From the NCBI GenBank assembly GCA_019096065.1, contig JAGUCH010000009.1:4040001-4104000 (forward strand): a DNA stretch of 64,000 bases, read 5' to 3'. Made by a program: the position numbers and the translations under genes. The stretch is from Paracyclopina nana. Taxonomy: Eukaryota; Arthropoda; Copepoda; Cyclopoida; Cyclopettidae. How positions within the stretch are numbered: the first letter of the stretch is position 1; each line of letters begins with the position of its first letter. Under the pieces are notes generated by a model. That model was given only the letters and a program-made list of their open reading frames with translations, had not been told where the DNA came from and did no database searches. Below are positions 22,401 through 34,779 of this stretch, piece by piece.

Positions 22401-25400
22401 AAGACAAAGTAGCTGAAATACTGGCAAAATTAACAACTTTAAAGCGTGCATCAACGAGAAAAATGGCCAAATAATTAGTGCTTTTTTTTCTTTGCTCGTC
22501 CTGCTAGAAAGGCTTGGCAAAAGAAGGCAATTCCACATTCATGGGCCGCTTCTTTTTGCACATTTTCTTTTACTGGCAATTAATCCTTAATGTGGTCATT
22601 TTCCCGTCTGATCTAGACGATTTTCTGTAAATGACCCCAAAAGACAACAAGAATGCAAATCACTCAGCAGTCTGGTTTTTTGTTGGCGTAAAGGAATTTT
22701 ACGAAATTCTACGCTGCAATGATTTCCTTGAAAAACGAAAAGTTTGGTGAACTATAGGAAAGGGGAACCAATGTTTACGGACGTCAGTTCAGCTGTAGTG
22801 ACGTCAAGACGCGCGAGCGTAGTTGACCCGTGCCTTTTTGGTGTTACAAGACATGTACTTTAATATCAGGCCAAAAGTAGCCAAATTCATCAAACAATAC
22901 TGCCACTTTTATTGAGCAAATCAATTCCGGAAGCACTTTTAAAATGTGCTTTGGCTTACCCGAAAGCCAGCCTTAAAGCCAGCCTTAAATTTCACTAAAG
23001 ATTGGAATTTCAGACAATGTAAGGCTCAAAATATGGTCAAATCATAATAAAGTGCAGCCATCTATTGCCTCAAAACAAGTGGAGCATGCTAAAATCCTAC
23101 CTTGCCAAATATAATCATGAGAAAAATTAGCTTAATACTGGCGTACGTCCCAACTTAGGCAGCAGAAAGACGTCCAAAAACTTACAAAATTAGTCGCTAG
23201 GCTAGATATGGGGTCTGTTTACTGTTTCCTATTGGGCTCAAAGAAATATCAAGATTCCCGAAGGCTTTTGAGCTTAGCTGCTAACAGACAAATATTCAAA
23301 GAAGGTAATTGACAGCTCAACTCTTTGAGAAAGTGAATTGTTTTGAGCTCGGAAAAGGCAGAATAAAGTATGTATCTTTCAGTGCTACTCTGCAAAAGTC
23401 ATGTAGTATGAAAACACATCATGCACAAGAAGACCCCAAAGCTTGATAGATTATTCGAAAGCATGCATTTCTGTATGATGGTAGAAGTGTGACAAGAAAC
23501 TCATTAATATTAGCAGAGACTGTCTTCATAATAAATGACAGACATCACAGTGAGCCCATGCAATCACTTGAAGGAGAAAAGATGCTTTTAAAAAAAGTGT
23601 CAATTGTCAGTTTGGCTTTAGTCAACATAGCCTATACTTTGTAAAGAATTGAATAGCAGCCTAGAAAAGAGCCAACAGTGATGTCTCAATATACAATATT
23701 CATCAATAGACACTTCTATAGGGGAAGTATATAGAGAAAAGTATCATAAATTATTCTGAGTGAGTCTAGACCCCTTCCAGATTCTTAATATTCAAGTCAT
23801 ACCAGAATACCAAGTAATATAACTGATCAGCTAGCGTTTCCCCATTTGTAGTAAAATGATCAGCTGAAAATGTCACCATAAAGATGGGTGGGGAAGAAAT
23901 TTAGCTGCACAAGTCCTCAAGAATCTGGGGCAGGATTTTAAAAGAAGTGACCAAAAAACCTAAGTAGAAGCTCAGCAGCAGCTTTTTCCCTAAATTAAGG
24001 GGGAGATTGAAAGTCGTAAACTGAGATAAAAGTCGAATACTTGCCTCGACACTGACAGGAGTACAAACTGAACGCCGAACGAAGGGAGGAGGGTGACCAA
24101 AGATTGATTTTTAGGACATCCCGAAGCTTTTTCCTACAATATTCACTTTATGGTCCGCGGCGCGTTGGATGTTTGTTTGTAAACAATTACCACGTGGCTG
24201 TCGCGCGGTAGCTCGTCCAGTTTATCAATGCTACTAGATACAGGCAGCCAAAAGCAGCCAATTATACAAATTGTGAGCATGAGCAAATTTTCTCAGGTGG
24301 CCAATTTTAAAAGTGGGGCTGAAGTCATTTAATTCATGCGGTTTTGTTTTCATTTCCGAGGCCATGTTTTTGCATTCTCCTTTGTCACCTTTGTTTGTCA
24401 TGAGATTATCTTGAATATATCCAACAGTTGTCCATGAAAATAAATGAGTACAACCCCTTTCTTGTTTGGATGCCTTGAGCTATGCTATTATCTTTGGAAC
24501 AACAAGCATTGATGTATTTACAACTTCATCATCTCGACACAAAAGTCCAGTACAAAGCTTCTTGAACCAGTGCATATATTTGCCAATATTGTTCGTTTAC
24601 AGGCTGACCTTTTTTTCTGAGGCAAAAAGTCTGTTTTTTGTTGCCTTTGCTGACATGTAGCTTTCTTGCTTCAAGTGCTCAGTAGTTACACGAGAAAAAG
24701 TGGCGGTTCTTTTGCCTGAATAAATTAGCCTTCACGTGGCCGGACATAGTAATCAATTCTTTAGCCGCTGTGTAGGTCTAATTGGGTGATGCTGCTTCTT
24801 TGGGAACCCCGGGCTACATTTTGTCACTTGCCATGCAAATCTCTTTAAGGGCCACACACGAAGATCAGCTAAGGGTTCCTAATGGAGAACGATTGGAGCC
24901 GATGGCCTTTAGCAAAAATTAGCCAAAAATGATATAAAAATATGCTAAAGGTAGGAGAAAGAGTGGTTTTATTTCTGCTTGCACAAATCTCAAGAATCTA
25001 GTAGAATTGCACTTTTATATGACCCATGGGAAACTTGAGAATGTGGACTAAACTGTCAGTCAAATATGTCAAGAATCACAATGCCTGGCTAATTGGCAAT
25101 TAAATGGTCAAATGTGGCTCCGTCTTGCCTTAACGCTGAAATTAGAATTAGTCAAACCACTTAATTGAAACCGTAATTGTTTATCCGGAATCCAAGCTGA
25201 GGCTCGATGAAATTGGACACGAAAACTAGATAATAAGTATCAGTAAACAGAACAAATTCAAAACACAAAAGCTACAAAAAGACTGACCCTGAAAATGTGA
25301 CCTACATTCTTTGAAGACAAAAAAGGCAAAGATGAAGTAGAATAGCAAAAATGAAAGTATGTTTTTGCATTAATGAGTAAAACACTCTATTCAGTTTAAA

Positions 25401-28400
25401 TCATCATGTTCGGTAAAGGTTCAAGTTGAGCCGCGAGAAAAACAAGAGCTGAGTCGAGTCGCAGCGCATCGGAATCATCTGCTTTCTAAGCGAGCTCCGC
25501 ATGGATTCTTTCTGAGCTTTAGTTGTGTCTTGAAAGCCACTCCGGACTGATCTTTGGGTCTTTCAAAAATTAGAAAGCGATTGATTTGAAAAACAACAAC
25601 TGCTGTTCCACTTGCCAACATCAGTGTTATGTGTGTTCCCAACTTGCAAACAAGTGAGCTGCAGCTTTCCAATTTCTACTGAGAAGGGACAAAAAATCTT
25701 ACATAGGTAAGTAATTTCCGCAGATGACTCGCGTTTAAATTGTGCAAGTCATTTCTCAATTGAAAGTGGCTATTTTTCTCGATGGTTTTCTTCTTTTTAA
25801 TTTTTGCCGGAAACGAGTGTAATGAGGAGATTAACATGGGAGCCGGGCTGGCTAAATTAAGGCGTTTGATATCACTTGGTTATCTCAGAATGTAAATATT
25901 CCTACAGCCTCTACTACATAATGAGTTGTGCAAAGTGGCCATCGTAGAATAGAAACGTGCATATTTTTACGGTGCTTTCACCCTCGGACACTCGCAGTGA
26001 GGAAATAAAAGAAATTTCAAGGTTATTTCACACTACATTCAAAGCTTTGGGCCAAAGTTGCACAGTGGGAAAAAGCTGGGGAAAACCTTTGCACCATTTT
26101 TTCAGCTTGTAAATATTTCATTTTGGATTCGAAGACTCAAAACCTTGCAGTAAATATAAGAATTGGAGCCATTAACGACAGCAGAGTGTGCCAGTGCAAA
26201 AAGCTCAAATTGGAAATAGGTTGGAAAGTGCTTTAGAAATCTGCACCGTTGATCTCTGAAATTGTATAGGCCTGTCAAGACTTTTGCTCAGCTTAGCACA
26301 TTCCTAGCACTCAAAAATAAACTATCATCTTTTGAAGATGGCCTGAATTAAAAACCTAAAAGGGATGCACTTTAAAATTACTATGCATATTTTTAAAACG
26401 TTTTTCAACTCATGCAAATGCTTTTAGACGGATCATTTCTCAAAATGGAATCAACAGCAATATATTCTTGAACTTTTTTATCCATTACTGCCAAGCATAA
26501 AGAGGATGAAGTGTATACCAGTGGCGGTAACATTAAAAAGTTTCTCACTAAAGGAAGAAATGCTACCAGTATCAACTATTTTATTATTTATGTCCCCCAA
26601 AGTCATTTGTTTTTATTGGATGTGCAAAGTTCTCTATTTACACCGAGTCGGTGGCGCTCTTTTGAATTTTCGCGCGCTTCGCAAGAGCCCATCATCAGCT
26701 GATGTCGCTATAAAAGACACCTCCCTACATATTCACCCCTCAACAATTCCATTTGAGGTAATGTTCTGTAGTAAAGAAGCATATTTTCGTCGTGCATAAA
26801 ATAACCATTTTTCAGTCTCGATCCTGCATTGCTAAACTATAGGAGTACTAAGCGCGAGCACATGGCGAAGTATTTTAGAGGATGTTTTTAAGACCCTCCA
26901 TACCCATCAAAAAGAATTTGATTCTGCTCAAAATTGCAAGTTTAACTTGACGTTCCTATGTAGAACTTTAAAATTGTGGCAGGGTTGGAATAACTTCGAT
27001 GAATGAAAATGGACTTTTTATTTTCTTTGAGGATATTATCTTTTGGAAATAGCCTTGAAATTAGTAAAAGTTCATTGGACAGTTTTTTTTTTGTTTTTCA
27101 AGTCTGATGAGGATCATTTGCAAAGAAAACAGTTGAAATTACTCCCAAAAAAACACAATGAGGGACTGATTCTATAAGAGCAAAGTCATCAGTAAATGCA
27201 AAAATGTCTTGGACAAGTGCTGACTGATTTGCCATTAATTCTTTCCTCTAGTTGGCACTTAAAGCCAGAAAATGCAAGTAGGGTACAAGTTTATAGCTAC
27301 TTAGCTTTTATGGGCCAATTTGAGTGTAAGCAGGTGGGGCTTTTCTTTCAGTTCTTATTGGCTTTTTGAAAGGACATGATGCATGATTTTAAAATTTCTC
27401 AGAAAAGGACAAAAAGCAACAAATGTCAATTTTGGACAGCCTGCCGAACAAGAACTGCATAAGACAAAGCGTTGACAGACACGCAGAAGCAACAATAGTA
27501 CACTCGGAGAGAGCCAAATTCCTTGTATTGTTGTTTTTACGCGAACAAGACCTCAAAAAATGCGGCGCAGCTCCCACTAGATTTTAAACATAATTTTTGC
27601 ATGGATGTATATGAATACATTTTTAGATATATATTGAAAAAAAATATTGTATGGTAAATCTGACAAATTGCAGGCTAATTATCGAGTTGCTCTTAAAATG
27701 TTCTTCGTTGGCCGACCAGCGTTTCCATGGGCTAATTTAGTTATTTTTATTTTTATTTTCATCTTTCTTTTCTATGCTACCTTTTGAGAAGCTAAAGCGT
27801 ACATCTTTATTTCTTTATATGACACTGGCTAAAGATTAGTATTCCTTGCCTTTTTTAAGGTTTTCTCGCCAGGCTTGAACTGGGCCTTATAAAGGATCTT
27901 GATTGATGGGCCCTCTGATTTCTGGTTGACCCTCGCTGTTAACTATCCCTAAAAGGTTGTTTTTCTGGCTGATTTGAGATCACAAATAGCACTTCCAGCT
28001 CATTAAGGAAGTTGGCTGTTCCTGCAGGATCTCGTCGAATTAAAAGTGAGTGATGCACTCCTACAGTGCTCGTCTTTCTTGTACTACTACTGCTAGTGTT
28101 AATTTATTCTGGCCTCCTTTTCATTAGTAGCCTTGCAGCTCTCAAAGATGATCAAAAAGTATCAGAAGCTCCCTTAAAAAGAAGCTTGAAGTCAAAAAGG
28201 TGAAATCAATTTGAGCTTCCTCTTTTCTTGCTGATAATTTAAATTGTAGTGTTTGCTCAGCAGTGGCGCATCTTTTTGGGTAAAAGGCTTTCTAGGAGGG
28301 CAAGAAGCTCTGCAAGACACAGGATCTTCCTGCTGCTGCAGTAGCATCAAAAAAGCTGTCTCACATTGTAGAATACAATTAATGGTTCAAGCTAGTGTAG

Positions 28401-31400
28401 CAGAGCAAAGTAGTGCATCATCATTAGCAGCACTTGTTTTAATTAATTGGAAGCTCCCAAGATTCATGGCCAAAACAGTCAATGGCATTCGGTGGCATCC
28501 AATCATCGGCTTCGTAGAGAAAGTCTGCGCCTTTCGAAGCATTTTGGCACTCTGACCTTCCCTGTATCTGTCGGTGTTATTCACTGCACCAACGACATGA
28601 ACGATTCCTTTCCAAAACAAAACTGTCAAGCTCTGAACTATAATTGGATACGGTGCAAGGGTTTCCCAACTCATTAACTTCTGAAGAGTAACAAAATGAA
28701 ACTTTGTCCAAGTCATGTCCAAGTTATAACCTAAAGTAGTTCAAATAGGTCGTTTATTTAGTGTAATAACCATCAACTTGGTTGGAAAGCATGCGTCTGT
28801 TGGCCAATCGTTGACGTCATATATTCTCCCTTATAGAGAGCATAAGGGGCTAAGCCTTAAAAATGAGAAGGATTTTGCGAGGGTCGGCCAAGTTGATGAT
28901 CTCAATATGTATCCCGTGAAAACTGCTCAAAGTAGCCTGATTGTGAAAAAAGTGATGAATTGTGGCTTAAATACGAAGCTATTGATTCTGGTACTATTAT
29001 TGGAAAGTCAATTTTAATTTACAATTCTACAACCTTCACGAGGAGCCACATCAATATTCAGCCCTCGTGTAGAATGAACTCCCATTTTTTGTCAACATAT
29101 CAAGATCAGCTGTAGAATATTGATTTTTGAGCCGAAATGCCACGAGCGTTTGCGCTCATTGTTGCACAAGAATGGGCTAAACTTGCGCTACAAAACGATC
29201 AAAGCAGGGTTCACTTAAAGGTGGGAATGTCATTTTGACTGATGAGCTCTCAAGTAAAGACAAGCTCGCAAACTCAGAGAATTTTGCTGCATTACTGATC
29301 TTACCTTTTGCATAAAGATTTAACAGCCGCAACTTCGTGGCATTTAAAACAAAAACTGTACTGACATGTCGTACTCTCACAACAATAGTTTTTAGTCGTC
29401 AAGGCTTTTTAACCCAAGGAAAAAAGCAAATTGACAAAATGCTCGTTGAAATGCGAGAAGGCCGAAGGAAAGTGAACACAGGATAAAACGTGTAAAAAAT
29501 CAAGCGTTGCAAAGAAATGCACCAAAGATCGTCCATTTGTCACGAGCAAATTCCCGTCAACTAATGATGTCAGTATTTAAAAGGGGGAGGCATTTTTCTT
29601 CTTCCCTTGAGACAATTTCGAGTGACTTAAATAGTACCATAAAATAAATACCTTCCTCAATCTCGCCGAATTTATTGTTCTATCGGAAATCAGGTTAAAC
29701 ACAACTGCGTTTGTTTATTTACTTTTCACTTGTGGCGGGAAAATTCAAACACGATAAAAGTGCAGTTTTTTGCCTGTCACTCTTTCAGTCATTCTCTTTG
29801 GCTTTACATGTACTGATTGCACCAAAAGAAGGCTGTCGACCTTTGGGGGATCTGATATGATGCAATTGTTCTCTTGAGGTGTGCCCAAGGCCGAGAAAGA
29901 AAGCCGCTTTTGTTGAGCTGTGTAACAATGTGAGCATGACACTGCTTCTAGGTCTCAGTTTCATTTCTCAGGCTGCCAATTTTTGGGAGCATGTGCTACT
30001 ACGACTGTCCGGCAAGCAACAATAGGACGAATGAACGCTTTTGTCCCAACTTGACTTTCACTCTACTTTCTGAGATTAACCCATATAAAGGCATTTGACC
30101 TTTTTAAGGTGCTTCAAGCAAAAATATGAATGCATATTCAACAAAAGGCTGACGGAACAAGTTCAATGGCTAGCTCCTGCATTGCAAAAAAAATTGTGCT
30201 TTGCAAGTAGCCCAAATCTGCTGTATTTCAACATAGCAGCTTTCTAATTCTAGTTATGCGTGCTGACCAAATTTGGCAATCAATTTCTGCCATATGCTGA
30301 ATATTTGGCCTCCGACTTTTTTTGCACACTTACTAAAAAGGTCACAAGACAGCAAGCGAAGTAGAGGTCACTTTCAAATGAGTGGCCATTCAGCTAGGGG
30401 CATAAGAAAAAGTCAACAAAGCAAGGAATGACGTGGCGTTATCTGGCTAGTGTCACAGTGCAACACCCGAATGTCTACCTGCAGTAAAATCCAAGGATTG
30501 GGAATCTCATGTGACATTTGAAAGGGAAAATAATACACTTTCCATTTTAAAACGTTTTCTTCTGAGCTTTCACGTCCTACTTTAGCTTAAAGCAACAGCA
30601 TCAGCAGTAGTAGTAGTGTAATTGTATTTAGGTCGTGTTTTTTGTCAAAACACAACGAGAAAAGTTTATAGAAAATCAAGGCTCTGTCAGCAATGCAATC
30701 CTGATTAGCATTCTGCCCTCGAGTTGCCTCGTCGTTTTTTGAAAAGGAAACACAAACAGAGGCCAAAACTTTCTAGGAAACTCTAGTTTTTTTGCCATGA
30801 ATTTGGTCACACGAAATATACAGTCTAGATCAGTGTTGAATTGTCGCATTATTTCTTTGAGTGGTCTTGCTGGCCCTGGATATGTGTTGTGTTGCTGTAC
30901 TCACAGCCCAAGGAGACCAAAAAAAATAAAGACCAACGAGCTAGACAAATGGTTCCCAAATCCTCCAGACTCAAGGGGAAAAAGGAAAGCTTGACAGACA
31001 AAAAATAGAGGAAAACAATAAGTAACCAATTTACCTGAAAGCAACATCTCTTGACAGCTTGGTTGATTTCCAAGTTAAATCATGCAAAAACAAGCTCTTG
31101 ACAAAGTTGCCCAAAACTTCAAGGCTGGAACTAATCAATTGAAAATTCAAGTTGGAGCTTATATGCACTTGACAAGGCTGAAGTTTTGATGAGAGAATGA
31201 CTGGGCCATTCAGCCTGAGCTGAGATGATCATAATGGCAAATCATGCAATTTAGCAGCATAATGTCCCCTAAGGTTTAGCCGTGACAATTTTGATGAGAA
31301 CATGTAGCGAAATTGCAGTTGTTTTTGTGGGGAGGAGGAGAGCTTTCTTTTTCTGATTAGATAGCCCGAGAAGAAGAAAATGGCAAATATTTTCGTTTTA

Positions 31401-34400
31401 CTGTTCAGCTATTCTAATGGTTGCTCTCCATCTTCGTCAAGCAAGCTAGGGAATTTTTCGACAGCTTTCATTTGAGGAAAAATTCCGAGACACGCTAAAT
31501 TGTCACTTGTACAATTCAAGTGGCAAAAACTTGACCACTTTTCAATGTGGGTTGTTGAGAATTGTTCAAATTCTACGACAAATTCCGATTTATTCACTCT
31601 GGCAAATTCAGAAAGTTTTCACAATTTTGGAGCATATTTTTTTGTTGTGCCTGTCATCCTAGGAAAAGTGTCATTTCTCGCATTTTTCGCGCCAAACATC
31701 CCTTTGGGACTTTTTAATGATCCAATTATGTGTTTCTGCTCTCTCTCTCACCGTTGTTGTCATTGTGTGGCCATTTGGGTCCTGCTATACTAGTTAATGA
31801 GCATTGTTTCTCTTGGCATTTGGTACGACGAGCTCAGCTTTAGAAAATGTCAAGCAAAATGTCTGTCAAACTGTTGGATATGCGGATAAGGGAAAAACTA
31901 ATCCGTAAGAATAATAGGCTGAAGATCTAATTTGATGTGGGCAGAATACACACACTATACAGTAGATCAATTGTATTTTATTGGATCTATTTGGGTCAAG
32001 ATTGAGGGAAAATAGTACTTTTGCGTTGACAAGTATTATTATCTGACTAAATAGAGGATTTTCTGGCTGGTGAAACTTGATTAATTTCTTGCTTGCCTCG
32101 CATTGAGCCATTTATGTATTTTATGAGGAGAAGAACTGCTGTCTCAATATGGCAGAAGTCCAATAAAAGCCAGATTCTCCTCCAGCTCTCGCGTTTGGTG
32201 TAGCTATAGTACGATAAAGTATGTGTATGTGGTGGGGGATAAATAAGCAGAACTTGTCACAGCAGTGGAATACAAATTGTGGCAGCCACGGCTATTATTA
32301 TTACTATTATAAGATGCTTCTCAGCCCTGTTTATTTGACCTTCGCCACTAATACCTGCAAATGAGAAAAAAATGGCTCAATTGTCCTAGCCTTGGCATAT
32401 TCACTGCAATAACAATGCATATACTATGTGTGTGACGGAAAATCTGAATATCCAATGCAATACAAATGTTATGTATCTTGATTACTGCATGCACTGTGGA
32501 TGTTCTGAGCCCTAAATGAACAAAATTCTTTCACTTCCCAATGTTTGGCCTTTTTTCATGGGTCGCATAAAGTTTAGCTAAGAAATCCCTCTGACTAAGG
32601 AATAATCACAATTTGCATCCACTTGAGACTGTCGTTGATTCAAAAGCCCAGTCGCCCTGAAAAAGAGCAAAATAAGCTCTTTCTCTTGGCTGGAGACAAA
32701 AATACATCCAGATACTACAACTTGGTACATAGATTGGGCAATACTTTGTGCGGTAAAACATGCATGCATGACATTGGCATAAATGATACCATCGAAAGCA
32801 CATCTGTTTGTGCTTCTGTTTGAGGGGCCACGACGACGAAGACGTGGGAAACCTTGGAGAAAAAGGCTCTATGCCAAAAACTTTGGCTAATGGGCGTTGG
32901 ACCATGGCCATATAGAGGAAAAGAGAAGTTTATGACTCCTAAGGGTCGTACTCCCAGCACACTGTGTGTCATTTGTATCCAATTGGTCTGATTGCTCCCT
33001 CTATAAACGTTCTAATCTCTGAGAGAGCACTTAACAATCAATCTGAATGTACGAAGCAAGGGGCCAAAAATGGGGCTTTGGGAAAACGCGAAATTTTACG
33101 AGTCTCAATGCAGCCTAGCCCACTCAATGACCTGTGACATCACCATTTTTTCTCGAGCAATTCTGCACCGTGTGGGCTCCTAAACTGGAATTGCACGAAA
33201 CTGCCATTTTCATGGCTTTATTGATTTCAACCATGCAAGGATATGGAGCAAATGTGGGAAATCCAAGCAGATTGATCGTTTTGAGGGGAATTTGTCCTGT
33301 CTCCGCATAGCCTGCTACTGCATGCTTTTGGCAGAATCCACTGGATATATGAAAACGATTCAGAATCGAGGAAAAAACGAAGAGGTCACAAAAGACGGAG
33401 GGGAGCAGCCTTAAGATCCGGTTGAAGCTCTCGTTTGAACTTTGAATGCTCAATTTTACTCAAGAGCTGCTGCTGCTACTGCTGTTGGTTTGGAATTTCA
33501 CAGAAAAAATCCAGGGGGCCATTTTTCAAATGCCTTTCACCACGATTGGCACCATTTTTCCAATGGATTTCGCCAAGGAGTGAGAGCTTCTATTCCAATC
33601 ATTATCATGAAAGAGCTAGGCTGCTGGACGACTATTTTGAACAAAAGAATGTGGGAAAGGCTTTTCTTGTTGGCCATTCCCCACTTTGCTTTAGTACAGT
33701 ATAGAAAAGAAGGCCACTCTGCCTGTGTAATTTGCACACAATACATTTTGCTAAAAAGAGTGACCCAACTAATTGCACTTCTCCATCTGGAGCAAGAGTT
33801 ATTTACTGGATCTCTAACAATAGTACACTGGAAATATTTGGATAAAAAGCAAGGAGCATCTGGAGGGGTGTGCAAGGTGTCACCCAATACCTTAAGCAAA
33901 TTGAGGAAATGTAGCCAGTCCATTCAAATCGTGGGAACTCGCATGGATACTCTTGAAGCACGCGAGCTGTGCAAGAGAAAGGACACCTTTTTTTCAGGAC
34001 TTTTTTGCTGCAAGCATCTGTATTTGCTTATTTTTTATGGGCAGAAAATTCAGCAGCAAAGCGTCCCTTGATCACTGGGCAAAATCAAAATTCAGGTCTC
34101 ACACTCGATTGCAAAGAAGGTCCCTAAAGTAGTGTGGAAGCTGGGAAGTTTGCTGTATAAAAGCTTGCTCTAAACAACTTGCAGGAAGAGGGTTCCACCC
34201 GAGAAAAAAATTGTTTTTCTTCAAGGATGATACTGTGCAAAGAAGGGATTAGATTTTTCAAATGAATATTTAATGCTGTGGCTTTCTAGAGTCTCAAGGG
34301 AGAAGGCTCTCTAATTCATCAAAGTAAGCTAGATCCTGGATATGCATGTTGTCACCTACTTTGCCGTAAAAGTGAATAGGAAAGCGGAAGCAGGATTTTT

Positions 34401-34714
34401 AAAAAACCTACATAATTATGGTACACTGGTTATAACAAGGCTTAGCTGTAAGCTATGTGAGCGAGCCAAAAGTGGCGATTCCCCAGTGGCATTGCGGGAT
34501 CGAAAAGGGACCGACCATGAAGTATTATTGTCTTGTGTCAAGCCCCTGCTCAAGAGCACCACTGTCCGCAGCCTCGTGATTTATTGGTCGGACGCAGCGC
34601 GCTAAAAAAATCCTCTATACGTAGCAGTAACTCTTGGCAACCAGCAACTTATATGGACTCGATTATATAATGACATTGATAACTTTAAAAGATAAATAAA
34701 TTCTCTCTTTTGCA
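19483..34714. other. 15-kb gene desert
   Basis: I find no exon chain, recognisable domain, tRNA or repeat array here. Open frames are mostly under 110 codons and overlap on both strands, as expected by chance; the longest, at 33442-34071 (209 codons), has no family features. The region probably includes regulatory DNA and an untranslated first exon of the gene starting at 34780, because that gene's first visible exon is preceded by a splice acceptor. A strong donor-like site (ATAG followed by GTAAGTAA) lies at 25703-25714 and could belong to such an exon. Confidence 0.5.
22779..22808. promoter_or_regulatory. paired CRE-like ACGTCA sites
   Basis: GGACGTCAG and GTGACGTCAAG occur 20 bases apart, followed by CG-rich ACGCGCGAGCG. 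TGACGTCA is the CREB/ATF core. Another TGACGTCA occurs near 28811. The match is short, so function is only possible. Confidence 0.25.
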
Positions 34715-34779
34715 GCCTATTTAATTTGCGTCCTCATTCGGTTGGGGCAAATCACCTTGGACTTGGAATATGAAGAATT
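34714..34779 (+). promoter_or_regulatory. splice acceptor and 5' UTR of the single-pass membrane protein gene
   Basis: TTCTCTCTTTTGCAG ends at 34715, a strong polypyrimidine acceptor. The next 64 bases contain an in-frame TGA 9 bases before the ATG at 34780, so they are untranslated. At least one untranslated exon must lie upstream. Confidence 0.6.

Noticed and set aside
33442..34071. 209-codon open frame in the gene desert
   Set aside because: No family motif, no compact domain, non-ATG beginning, and a long open frame on the opposite strand over the same bases. Probably chance.
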